DNA from: Hadesarchaea archaeon
Lineage (GTDB): Archaea; Hadarchaeota; Hadarchaeia; Hadarchaeales; Hadarchaeaceae
NCBI GenBank assembly: GCA_030615805.1
Contig: JAUWYN010000022.1
Coordinates: 1-13,370, forward strand
DNA length: 13,370 nucleotides
Direction of reading: 5' to 3'
Made by a program: the position numbers and the translations under genes. The notes under the pieces were generated by a model, which had not been told where the DNA came from, made no database searches, and saw only the letters and a list, made by a program, of their open reading frames with translations. This document shows, in pieces, positions 6,824 through 13,370 of this stretch. Each line of letters begins with the position of its first letter. The first letter of the stretch is position 1.

Positions 6824-7987
6824 TCAGAGTACGTAGGGGTAGTCATTATCATAGGGAGGCCACTCGTACGGAGAAAACTCCGAGTCGTAGCCGATATATG
6901 CGAGCCAGTTGTGCAATGGGTATTCCTCTAGCCCCCAGCGCAATAACGAGGCGTTGACGTTTACCCAAGTGTTGTCCCTTCTGGTGTAGATCACGGCGAG
7001 GAGTCTCCCATAAATATCTCGGTAAGGTCCAGTTCCGTGGGTGGAACCGTCATCAAGATCGAGCAAGACCTCAGATCCCATTGGGCAGAGGTCACGCACG
7101 AACATTTCTGCCTCATCACCGCCCACATCACCATTCGTTGTTTCCGGGGCGTCTATGCCTCCGGCGAACCTTACCGTTTCATTGGTCCCGACGTAGACTC
7201 CTCCCTTCCTGACCCAAGTTAGCCAAACGAAAATAGTATCACCGTCGGCTGCAGCTGTCACGGTTCCAATCGCCTCGTAGTTCGGCACACCTATTTGTCC
7301 AAGGAGTGGGAGCGTCTGAAAGACCTCTACATTGCCAAGCTGAAGGGTGTTGTCGTACTGGATTACAGTTTGGATCTGATACACCATAGCAGGGGTTAAA
7401 TCAGAGATATTCTCAGAGAACACCCCTGACCCGGAGACGGTCCCCCCATCTGTGACATTATTCTCCTCGCCAATTCCTTCGTATGAAAATTGAATATCGA
7501 TCTCAGGATAAGAACCGCAGTCATAATCTACCGTGAGCACAGCAGGAGTTTCGGCTATGTCGGTAAATTCCAAATTTTCTATTGCTGGGGGTATGGCTTG
7601 TGTCTCAAACTCTTTAACAGGGCTGGAAATTATACTTGAATCGTGCTGCAGAAAGACCATAAACTCATAATGGGCATTGGGGCTGAGGCTGCCAATAGTT
7701 TTGCCTAATCTTCCGGAGCCCGATACCCCGTGCCAATTTGTATACTGCCATGTTTCTGAAAAATTTTCCCTGTATCCAAACCTAATTTTTACATATGACA
7801 AAAATCCAGTGTCGTAGTCGGCCCGAAGAGTTGCACTTGTGGGCGTGATGTTGTACGCCCCAAAGTTCTCAATCATGGGTGGTGATGGTCCCCCGCTCCC
7901 GAAAAGAATTATAGCAGCTCCAGCACCCGCGCAAATTCCTGCTATAACTAGCACTAAGATTTTCGCGTTTAACGGGCCGATGTTCAA
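6824..7987 (-). CDS. Membrane-anchored extracellular thermonuclease-like protein with two FN3-like domains
   Basis: 387 residues. An N-terminal helix (about 9-29) anchors the protein. Two similar FN3-like domains follow (about 37-129 and 133-227, both opening PPxIEN). A staphylococcal-nuclease domain occupies about 238-353. Nuclease residues can be placed: DGDT at 248-251 (metal-binding Asp), Arg273 in VRFAGG, Asp279 and Glu282 in IDAPE, and Arg328 in YGR, matching the R35, D40, E43 and R87 positions of the model enzyme. It should cut DNA or RNA using calcium outside the cell. There is one extra Gly between Arg273 and Asp279 relative to the common RLIGIDAPE form. Six Asn glycosylation sequons suit a surface protein. 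The start is TTG, supported by AGGAGAGG 6 nt upstream. The gene follows the phosphatase after 55 nt. Confidence 0.88.
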   Translation of the reverse strand: MNIGPLNAKILVLVIAGICAGAGAAIILFGSGGPSPPMIENFGAYNITPTSATLRADYDTGFLSYVKIRFGYRENFSETWQYTNWHGVSGSGRLGKTIGSLSPNAHYEFMVFLQHDSSIISSPVKEFETQAIPPAIENLEFTDIAETPAVLTVDYDCGSYPEIDIQFSYEGIGEENNVTDGGTVSGSGVFSENISDLTPAMVYQIQTVIQYDNTLQLGNVEVFQTLPLLGQIGVPNYEAIGTVTAAADGDTIFVWLTWVRKGGVYVGTNETVRFAGGIDAPETTNGDVGGDEAEMFVRDLCPMGSEVLLDLDDGSTHGTGPYRDIYGRLLAVIYTRRDNTWVNVNASLLRWGLEEYPLHNWLAYIGYDSEFSPYEWPPYDNDYPYVL

Positions 7988-7993
7988 ATTTAT

Positions 7994-8001
7994 CCTCTCC
8001 T
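7994..8001 (-). promoter_or_regulatory. Shine-Dalgarno AGGAGAGG for the TTG start of the nuclease gene
   Basis: This purine run on the minus strand ends 6 nt before TTG at 7987. It decides the start, since no ATG occurs in frame before the anchor helix. Confidence 0.6.
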
Positions 8002-8010
8002 TTCCTTTTT

Positions 8011-8018
8011 TATTTAAA
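8011..8018 (-). promoter_or_regulatory. Possible TATA box before the nuclease gene
   Basis: The minus strand reads TTTAAATA, a consensus-quality box A, preceded by a second AT-rich block CTTTAAAG (8019-8026). The box is only about 28 nt from the TTG, which would place the start site at the ribosome-binding site. The upstream block, or read-through from the phosphatase gene, may be what is used. Confidence 0.4.
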
Positions 8019-8042
8019 CTTTAAAGGTTTAAAATGCCGCGA

Positions 8043-9446
8043 TTATCTTCGAAGGTAAATGAAAATAACTATCACGCCGATTATCACTACAACAGCCGCC
8101 GCCACCGGAAGGATTGGCACTTCTCCCCCCTCTTCTGGCTGAGGCTGAATACCCTTCTGAATTGTGAAACTGTCGATGACCTCATTTTCAAAATTCACAG
8201 CTTTAAAGTGGAGCATGTCATTCTCGTAGATATCAATGACGGTGAAGTGGTAGTCCTTTATCGGACCGCAAGCCGAGTACCAGTGTGGATTAGCATCATA
8301 ATTTGGTGCACCCCATCCGCCACTGACTATGTAGATTGTTCCGTTCTCCGGTGATTCAAAGCTTTCCGATGAGAGGAGGTTTTGATTGCGGAGTAAGTTT
8401 ATCGGATGTGATCGTTCGTAATAGTGCTCGTGGCCAGAAAACATCAGGTCCAAATGAGGTATGTCAAATTCTGGTATCCACTCGCGTTGGAAACCAGACT
8501 CGTCCAATGGCGGCCTGTGATCTGCAGCGATCTTCCACAAGTAATCATAGTGTTCGCTTAGATCCTGCATCAACCATTCCATTTGCTCATTCCAACTATC
8601 GCTAAGCGTGCTCCGAAACTCGCTGTCCAGAATCGTGATGTGAAGGTCTGGTCCCAAGTTGAGCGAGTAATACGCCTTATCTCCCGAAGGAACGAACAGC
8701 ATGTAATAGTTCGAGGCATCCCCCATAGGGTCATATTCTTGGGGTTCTGGGTAAGTAACTTCATGGTTTCCTATCACCGGGATCATGGGGATCAGCCTGC
8801 CGTCGGGGGCGCGCCAGTGCTCGAACACCGCTCCGAGCCAGTTATCCCATGTGTCGAGGCCGTTTTGCTCCTGACCGCTCCAGATGTAATCGCCGATAAA
8901 AATCACAAAATCTGGGTTGTAGCTCGCCATCAGCTTGGAAATGTTGTCGCGAGCTTCCGGCCAATCTGGGTGGGGATGGTCGGGCCGAGCGTCCCAACGG
9001 GAATCCCCACCCACAACAAACCTTATATTTTCTTTTTCTACTGGTGCGGTCTTAAAACTCAATTCCTCACTCCAGCCGTAGTCCGAGTTACCGCAGATGA
9101 AGTAGTAAGTGGTGTCTGGCTCCAGCCCGGTCAGCTCGACATGGTGGATGTAACCATCGAACTTCGCGGTGGTTACCCCTCCCGCGCCCTCCGCACTGTA
9201 GCTGTAAGCTCCGGGGGCACCGTTCTGGGATTCGGTATCGTAACGAACCGCACCGACGTAATTTTCATCGGTGCGCCAGCTGACGTTTATCGTGCGAGCT
9301 GGGTCAGGAGATGCATAAGTCAGATAGACGTAGGCTGGCTCGTCTTCGGGTGAGGACGACGAGGCAGTCGTCGTTGTCGCAAGGATGAATAGCGTCGTGA
9401 GCATCAACGAGGGAAACAACAATTTCTTACTCTTCAATTCCTTCAC
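8043..9446 (-). CDS. Surface-anchored metallophosphatase, purple-acid-phosphatase-like, with FN3-like N-terminal domain
   Basis: 467 residues: signal peptide (about 1-30), FN3-like domain (about 36-135), calcineurin-type metallophosphatase domain (about 141-410), and a C-terminal helix (about 444-464) with a short basic end. Two-metal motifs are present in order: GGDSR (Asp148), GDYIW (Asp186), GNHE (Asn226), ADHRPP (His310) and GHEHYYERS (His339, His341). The layout is that of purple acid phosphatases, but the residue three after Asp186 is Trp189, not the Tyr that gives those enzymes their colour, so the metal pair may differ. It should hydrolyse phosphate esters outside the membrane. The GTG at 9446 has GGAGG only 3 nt upstream. 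A TTG three codons later, with AGGTGA at 5 nt, is the alternative. It is divergent from the large surface-protein gene and paralogous to the gene at 1-190. Confidence 0.92.
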   Translation of the reverse strand: MKELKSKKLLFPSLMLTTLFILATTTTASSSSPEDEPAYVYLTYASPDPARTINVSWRTDENYVGAVRYDTESQNGAPGAYSYSAEGAGGVTTAKFDGYIHHVELTGLEPDTTYYFICGNSDYGWSEELSFKTAPVEKENIRFVVGGDSRWDARPDHPHPDWPEARDNISKLMASYNPDFVIFIGDYIWSGQEQNGLDTWDNWLGAVFEHWRAPDGRLIPMIPVIGNHEVTYPEPQEYDPMGDASNYYMLFVPSGDKAYYSLNLGPDLHITILDSEFRSTLSDSWNEQMEWLMQDLSEHYDYLWKIAADHRPPLDESGFQREWIPEFDIPHLDLMFSGHEHYYERSHPINLLRNQNLLSSESFESPENGTIYIVSGGWGAPNYDANPHWYSACGPIKDYHFTVIDIYENDMLHFKAVNFENEVIDSFTIQKGIQPQPEEGGEVPILPVAAAVVVIIGVIVIFIYLRR

Positions 9447-9496
9447 CTTCCTCCGAAGACTTGGCGTTTTGACCGACCTTCCAGCCTTGGCGAAAT

Positions 9497-9529
9497 CCTT
9501 TTAAACAAAACAACGTCTTCTATAAAAGG
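9497..9529. promoter_or_regulatory. Divergent promoter region with TATA-like inverted repeat
   Basis: CCTTTTA (9497-9503) and TAAAAGG (9523-9529) form a perfect 7-bp inverted repeat with a 19-nt spacer in the 100-bp gap between two divergent genes. The left arm, extended as TTTTAAA (9499-9505), reads as a TATA box on both strands. It lies about 45 nt before the rightward TTG and about 55 nt before the leftward GTG. Start sites about 25 nt away would leave short leaders that include both Shine-Dalgarno sites. The right arm includes TATAAAA (9521-9527). Coordinated control of the two surface genes is plausible. Confidence 0.45.
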
Positions 9530-9534
9530 TTGAT

Positions 9535-9539
9535 GGAGG
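9535..9539 (+). promoter_or_regulatory. Shine-Dalgarno GGAGG for the TTG start of the large surface protein
   Basis: GGAGG lies 7 nt before TTG at 9547. The ATG at 9551 is in another frame, so this site fixes the unusual start. Confidence 0.75.
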
Positions 9540-9546
9540 CTGTAAC

Positions 9547-12150
9547 TTGCATGCAAAAAGAGTCTTGGTAGCAGCAGTGGTATTTTCATTATTTTTATCG
9601 CTAGTCATTGTAACCCCCCTAAGTGCGCAAGGGGAAGAGCCTGTAGTTGTCATCTCAGGAAAGGATACGGCATTTAACAAAAACATGGCGGGGGATCCTC
9701 CCCTAAAAGATTATGAGAGTTCTCCACCGGTGATGATTGCTGCTAGAGTGGGCAGTGGTGCGGTTGTCGCTGCGGGAACTGCTGGAGCATGCAGAGATGG
9801 AAATTGGAACGATCCTGATAATCCATATCCTTATCTCGATAAACTGCTCGACGCAGCATTCGAGTGGATGGTCCCAGGCGCGACGAAAGTGCTCTGGTAC
9901 GAGGGCTACGGCGTCTACAACGTTGCTTCTATGTGTGAGAACCTTTTAGACAACCTGCGGGGTAAGGGATATAACATCGGCACGGACGATCGGGCCTTCG
10001 AGAACATAGAAAATCTCACGGTTTATGACATTCTGGTTATCCCACAGATGCAGCTCGGCACCACCGGGACCGGAGGCAATCCATCTCTCCTACCAGATGC
10101 AGATGTCCAAGCGATAGTCAACTTCGTGGAGGGTGGTGGAGGCCTACTCATCATGGAGCAGGCTGATTATAATGGCCTCAACTTCTCCAAGGTCCATAAC
10201 AAGATCCTCGAAGCACTCGGCCTTGACATCCGCTTTCAAGATGATCAAGTGCAGGATGATGTTAATAAATGGGGAGGACAAATTTACCAGCCGATCGTCG
10301 ATATCGACACGACGACGGACATTGGAAGTGCCTATGAAAGTGAGACCAGTGAGAACGAGATCGGCCTCGACAGCCTATGCTCACTCAGGATAGTGGAGAA
10401 CTATGAGGTTACTGTGAGGGTTGAACCTAGTGTGAGTGTTGGTGGGGCCGGAGAAACCCTGGCCTATATCGGGGATATAATAAACATCGGAACTGAAAAC
10501 GACAATTACACCATCACGGTCGAGGACGAACTCGGATGGTCGCCCTCGGTTTCCCCGAGTGAGATCAGTCTTGAGAACGGTGCGAGTGCGCAAGTCGAAG
10601 TCAGTGTGACCGTGCCCGAGGGCCTGACGGAAAAAGTGGCTGACTGGATCACCTTAAAGGCGGTGGGAGTTTCAGGGGCGGAGGACAACGCGCGCTTCAG
10701 GGCGGTGAACGTTTTCCCGCTGGAGGAGCCCCCCTATTCGATAGCTTATCCGGAGAGGACTTTTTTCTGGTGGAGTGTCGCTACCCAGCTCGTCGAATTG
10801 CCCGCTGTGCCGATCATGACCGGTATTGAGACGGGTTATAGTGCAGATCTGACTTCAAGGGAACCTTGGCCGATGCTTTACGGCAAGGGCGAGTATCCAC
10901 CGGTAGCTGCCGCTGCGCTGGTGGGCGATGGTCGTATAATAACTGCTGGTGTCGCTGTCCTGCGCTCTTCGCCAGTGGATTGGTATACAAACGCGTTGGT
11001 GGCGCACCGTGAATTTGCGCCACTTTGGCCCAGATGGCTCATAGACTGGGGCGACCCGAGCGAGCACAAGCTCCTGTATTACATTAACGATCCAGAACTG
11101 TATCCCGACATTTTCCACGATATTTCTAAGGTGGCGACATGGCTCGACGACTTGCGTGCGCTAGGATTTGAAGTCGGAATCCAGGAAGGGGGGGAGATAA
11201 CCCCTGAGCTGCTTGAGAACTACGATGTCCTCCAGATAGCTGAACTTAAGAGATCGTTTAGCGATGATGAAAAGCAGGCCATCGTGGATTGGGTGAATGG
11301 AGGCGGAGGGCTGCTCCTGATGGCTCAAGCCGATTACGGGGGTTACGCTGCCCCCAAATACCCAAATGAAGTCCTGGAAGCTCTAGATGTCCCCATCACG
11401 TTTCAGGACGACGAGTTGTATGACGACGACAGTTGGACAGCTGATGGCCCTTGGTTCCCGCAGGTTTACCTCCTTGATCCGAGGGAGGTGAATTCCGAGT
11501 TTGACGTATGGTTCCCGGAGTACACTTTTACAATTCAGCTGTCCTGGAGTGTCTTGAGGGCCGAGAACGAACGAGTGGTCTTTCCACTTACGATAACGAA
11601 TACGGGGGCTGTGGACTCGACCTACGAGATCGAAGTCGGGGAGACTACTACCATCCCTCTCGGCTGGGATGTGGAGCTAAAGCCAGCGGAAGCTGGGGCA
11701 GCATCCGGCGAAAACACCGGAGTTTACATAGAGATAACCATTCCAGATATAGAGACCGCGATAAACAGGATGAATTTGAGCGTCGAGGTTACGTGCAAGG
11801 AGGCAACTTATCTAACGGAGTCTAAGAACTTCTCGGCTATTGGAGAAAATGGATGGGTGCCCCTTCCTCCGGCGGAGTTTGAGGTCGGGGAAAAACTCTC
11901 TCATGCGCTTTGGGGGGAGGTCACGATCGAAGATGTTGTATACGGCAGGGAGGAAACCTACTCCTACATTGTCCGAGACGCGGGTGGGGAGCTTAGGTTG
12001 GCGGCTGAAGGGGAGTTGGGCCCCCCGACGCCAGGAATTTCATTGCCGATAATTGCAGCAGTAATCGTCGTTATTGTGGCAATAGCTATCGTAGGGTATT
12101 GGGCAAAGAAGGCACACGCTAAACAAAAACGAACTTCCTCAGGTCAATGA
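9547..12150 (+). CDS. Large membrane-anchored surface protein with duplicated GATase-fold-like and NEW3-like domains
   Basis: 867 residues, starting at TTG. Signal peptide is about 1-28. Two units follow. Unit 1 has an alpha/beta domain at about 59-255 and a NEW3-like beta domain at about 285-390. Unit 2 has the same alpha/beta domain at about 450-645 and a weaker NEW3-like domain at about 660-765. The units align clearly, for example at QAIVNFVEGGGGLL (189-202) and QAIVDWVNGGGGLL (577-590), and again at FQDDQ and FQDDE. The alpha/beta domain resembles the DUF4350/ThuA-like glutamine-amidotransferase fold, but no nucleophile Cys elbow is seen, so it is probably a binding module. A distinct beta-rich piece (about 770-825) precedes the C-terminal helix (about 832-851) and a basic tail. 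Glycosylation sequons are scattered throughout. It could be a cell-envelope or substrate-binding protein. Its specific function is not recognised. Confidence 0.88.
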   Translation: MHAKRVLVAAVVFSLFLSLVIVTPLSAQGEEPVVVISGKDTAFNKNMAGDPPLKDYESSPPVMIAARVGSGAVVAAGTAGACRDGNWNDPDNPYPYLDKLLDAAFEWMVPGATKVLWYEGYGVYNVASMCENLLDNLRGKGYNIGTDDRAFENIENLTVYDILVIPQMQLGTTGTGGNPSLLPDADVQAIVNFVEGGGGLLIMEQADYNGLNFSKVHNKILEALGLDIRFQDDQVQDDVNKWGGQIYQPIVDIDTTTDIGSAYESETSENEIGLDSLCSLRIVENYEVTVRVEPSVSVGGAGETLAYIGDIINIGTENDNYTITVEDELGWSPSVSPSEISLENGASAQVEVSVTVPEGLTEKVADWITLKAVGVSGAEDNARFRAVNVFPLEEPPYSIAYPERTFFWWSVATQLVELPAVPIMTGIETGYSADLTSREPWPMLYGKGEYPPVAAAALVGDGRIITAGVAVLRSSPVDWYTNALVAHREFAPLWPRWLIDWGDPSEHKLLYYINDPELYPDIFHDISKVATWLDDLRALGFEVGIQEGGEITPELLENYDVLQIAELKRSFSDDEKQAIVDWVNGGGGLLLMAQADYGGYAAPKYPNEVLEALDVPITFQDDELYDDDSWTADGPWFPQVYLLDPREVNSEFDVWFPEYTFTIQLSWSVLRAENERVVFPLTITNTGAVDSTYEIEVGETTTIPLGWDVELKPAEAGAASGENTGVYIEITIPDIETAINRMNLSVEVTCKEATYLTESKNFSAIGENGWVPLPPAEFEVGEKLSHALWGEVTIEDVVYGREETYSYIVRDAGGELRLAAEGELGPPTPGISLPIIAAVIVVIVAIAIVGYWAKKAHAKQKRTSSGQ

Positions 12151-13018
12151 TGAGGGGCTTCAGCCCGGCCTTCTCGAGTTCGCGTTTAACCTCCTCCGAT
12201 TTCTCCGGCCCGATTGACGACCCAGCGCTTTTCCGGTGACCTCCACCGCCAAACCGCGCCATGATCTCGGACGCGTCTATTTTATTGAAATCATCTCGGG
12301 CGTTTAACCAGCACCCGCCTTCGTAGAAGACCGCGCACGCTTTGGCCCCCTCCCGGTAGAGGGAGAAGACGATGTGGCCGGACACAGTTGAGCTATTCAT
12401 CTCACCGGGCGGCATGATGATTATCGGGGCGTCGGAGTTCTGCTCCTTTACCTTTTTCGATATCATTTGGACGACCTCTCCGGCCTTCCTCCTCAAGTTT
12501 CTGGTGTATGAAAGCTCGTCCTCGAATTCTCTCCTCACGGAGGCCACTCCCTTGAGGGCCAGAGTCCCCGCAAGTTCCCGGAATCGCTCAATTGTCGAGA
12601 TTGCCTTCACGACGTCGTTCACGTCCCAAGCCGGGTCATAACCCTCCACCATTCCCGTGGGTGGTTCGGTGAGGTAGCTCACGGAATCTGCTCTATTGGC
12701 GATTTGGACCAGCTTGTCCCCCTCCATCCCGAGGTAACCGGCCAGCAGGCTCGCCGCGCTCTTCGCTTCCGGATTGTAAATTTTCTCCTCGGATTCACCC
12801 TCTTGGACAGGGTTGCGGTGGTGGTCTATCCAGACGCGCGTCTTAAGCAGCTTTGGGAGGGGTAAGTCCACGACTATGTCGTACTCCCCGCTCAGCTCCT
12901 CCCTGTAAGTTCCGGTCTCGACGGTCGCCCTCGGAAATCGTTTGAGAATAAGCGCAGCACAAATCACGCCATCGACATCCTCGCTGTGTGTCAAAACTTT
13001 TGTCTCCCTTCGGCTCAT
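12119..13018 (-). CDS. DHH/DHHA1 family phosphoesterase
   Basis: This is a soluble protein of 299 residues with no signal peptide, so cytoplasmic. Motif I is HSEDVDG (11-17), a conserved Asp occurs in VVDLPLP (51), the defining DHH triad is at 65-67, and a further Asp lies in NRADS (111). The C-terminal DHHA1 substrate-binding domain carries GGGGHRKSAG (257-266). Such proteins hydrolyse phosphodiester bonds of short oligonucleotides, pAp or cyclic dinucleotides with manganese, or are RecJ-like; which of these applies here cannot be told. I chose the ATG at 13018 because an AT-rich box lies about 34 nt upstream and the catalytic motif begins soon after. A TTG at 13075 would add 19 residues. 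The last 32 bp overlap the end of the convergent surface-protein gene. Confidence 0.88.
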   Translation of the reverse strand: MSRRETKVLTHSEDVDGVICAALILKRFPRATVETGTYREELSGEYDIVVDLPLPKLLKTRVWIDHHRNPVQEGESEEKIYNPEAKSAASLLAGYLGMEGDKLVQIANRADSVSYLTEPPTGMVEGYDPAWDVNDVVKAISTIERFRELAGTLALKGVASVRREFEDELSYTRNLRRKAGEVVQMISKKVKEQNSDAPIIIMPPGEMNSSTVSGHIVFSLYREGAKACAVFYEGGCWLNARDDFNKIDASEIMARFGGGGHRKSAGSSIGPEKSEEVKRELEKAGLKPLIIDLRKFVFV

Positions 13019-13047
13019 TCCATCCCAATCTTTTTTCGCCCGACTGA

Positions 13048-13055
13048 GATTTAAT
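13048..13055 (-). promoter_or_regulatory. Possible TATA box for the DHH phosphoesterase gene
   Basis: The minus strand reads ATTAAATC, centred about 34 nt before the ATG at 13018, predicting a very short leader. If used, it lies inside the longer TTG-initiated frame and so argues against that start. The rest of the gap 13056-13212 shows no gene or RNA. Confidence 0.4.
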
Positions 13056-13200
13056 GTTTCCCATTTGTTCGGCAAGTAAATGCTAGGAAGTGATTGAGTT
13101 CAATGCACCTGAGTTGAAACTCGCGCTTGAGCCGAATGAGGAGAGAACCCCGAAAATCTTGAGGAGGTCTACCGAGCCGCCCCCACGCTTGCAAGGTTTC

Positions 13201-13210
13201 ACAAAAATTG
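13201..13210 (-). terminator. Possible T-run terminator after the cysteine desulfurase gene
   Basis: The minus strand reads CAATTTTTGT 3 nt after the stop codon. A single T5 run is weak evidence for archaeal termination, and no hairpin is evident. Confidence 0.25.
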
Positions 13211-13212
13211 GG

Positions 13213-13370
13213 CTAGCCACCGAGTTCGCGCGCTATCTGCTCGAGCGTCGTCGTGAACTTCTCGATCTCCTGTTCAAGGTTGTAGTAGTGCACCGATGCT
13301 CGCACAGTGCCCTCCACGCCTAGATGATGCATGGTCGGTTGAGCGCAGTGGTGCCCCGAGCGAACTGCTA
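13213..13370 (-). CDS. sufS: SufS-like cysteine desulfurase (class V aminotransferase), C-terminal end only
   Basis: The last 51 residues of a gene that enters from the right edge, too short a piece for routine ORF lists. AVRSGHHCAQPTMHHLGVEG followed by VRAS and YYNLEQEIEKF is the classic end of the SufS/CsdA family. In SufS the Cys in RxGHHCA is the persulfide-forming catalytic residue, and it is present here. The full enzyme is PLP-dependent, cytoplasmic, and removes sulfur from cysteine for iron-sulfur cluster assembly. The stop is TAG at 13213-13215. The DHH gene lies 194 nt downstream on the same strand, with its own likely promoter, so the two need not share an operon. Whether suf scaffold genes accompany it lies outside the window. 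Confidence 0.88.
   Translation of the reverse strand, partial: AVRSGHHCAQPTMHHLGVEGTVRASVHYYNLEQEIEKFTTTLEQIARELGG

Noticed and set aside
8583..9353. Long plus-strand open frame (256 codons) opposite the phosphatase gene
   Set aside because: It is the antisense of a clearly real gene with all metal motifs. Its translation has no recognisable domain, and it has no ribosome-binding site or promoter of its own.
13019..13075. 19-residue N-terminal extension of the DHH protein from TTG at 13075
   Set aside because: The extension lacks a ribosome-binding site and covers the likely TATA box. The ATG at 13018 sits at the usual distance before motif I.
13090..13323. Plus-strand open frame near the right edge
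   Set aside because: It covers the SufS-like C-terminus on the other strand, which has a clear catalytic motif, so this frame is a shadow.
1..13370. CRISPR array, insertion sequence or prophage
   Set aside because: No regularly spaced repeats, transposase motifs, terminal inverted repeats or phage-type genes were seen. The only exact long repeat noticed is the 40-bp pair inside two coding domains.

Overview
The window is archaeal. TATA-like boxes (TTTATAAA or TTTAAATA type) lie upstream of gene starts, Shine-Dalgarno matches of the GGAGG/GGTGA type are present, and TTG and GTG starts are frequent. Several secreted proteins are anchored by a single terminal membrane helix, and one gene encodes an archaeal-style DHH phosphoesterase. 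The lineage cannot be fixed from sequence alone; an uncultivated thermophilic euryarchaeal or TACK-type lineage is possible but is a guess.

Layout. Positions 1-6651 read leftward as one probable operon. In transcription order it holds a small membrane-anchored NEW3-type protein (6151-6651), a large peptide/nickel-type substrate-binding protein with a C-terminal NEW3-like domain (4153-6129), two permeases (oppB and oppC types), two ATPases (oppD and oppF types), and the start of a secreted metallophosphatase cut by the left edge (1-190). Positions 6824-9446 also read leftward: a membrane-anchored staphylococcal-nuclease-like protein with two FN3-like domains, preceded by a full-length surface metallophosphatase that is a paralogue of the one at the left edge. 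A compact divergent promoter region (9447-9546) separates these from a rightward 867-residue surface protein. That protein is built from two copies of a glutamine-amidotransferase-fold-like domain, each followed by a NEW3-like beta domain, and ends in a membrane helix. It converges on, and overlaps by 32 bp, a leftward cytoplasmic DHH/DHHA1 phosphoesterase. The right edge holds the C-terminus of a SufS-like cysteine desulfurase.

How the genes may work together. Nearly everything from 1 to 12150 is predicted to act at or outside the membrane: a nuclease, two phosphatases, an ABC importer and NEW3-domain surface proteins. One testable reading is a surface scavenging system in which extracellular nucleic acid is cut, dephosphorylated and the products (nucleosides, or peptides or oligosaccharides in other readings) imported. 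A 40-bp identical stretch shared by the NEW3 domains of the small anchor protein and the binding protein points to recent sequence exchange, and perhaps to joint action of the two. The substrate is not determined by the sequence.
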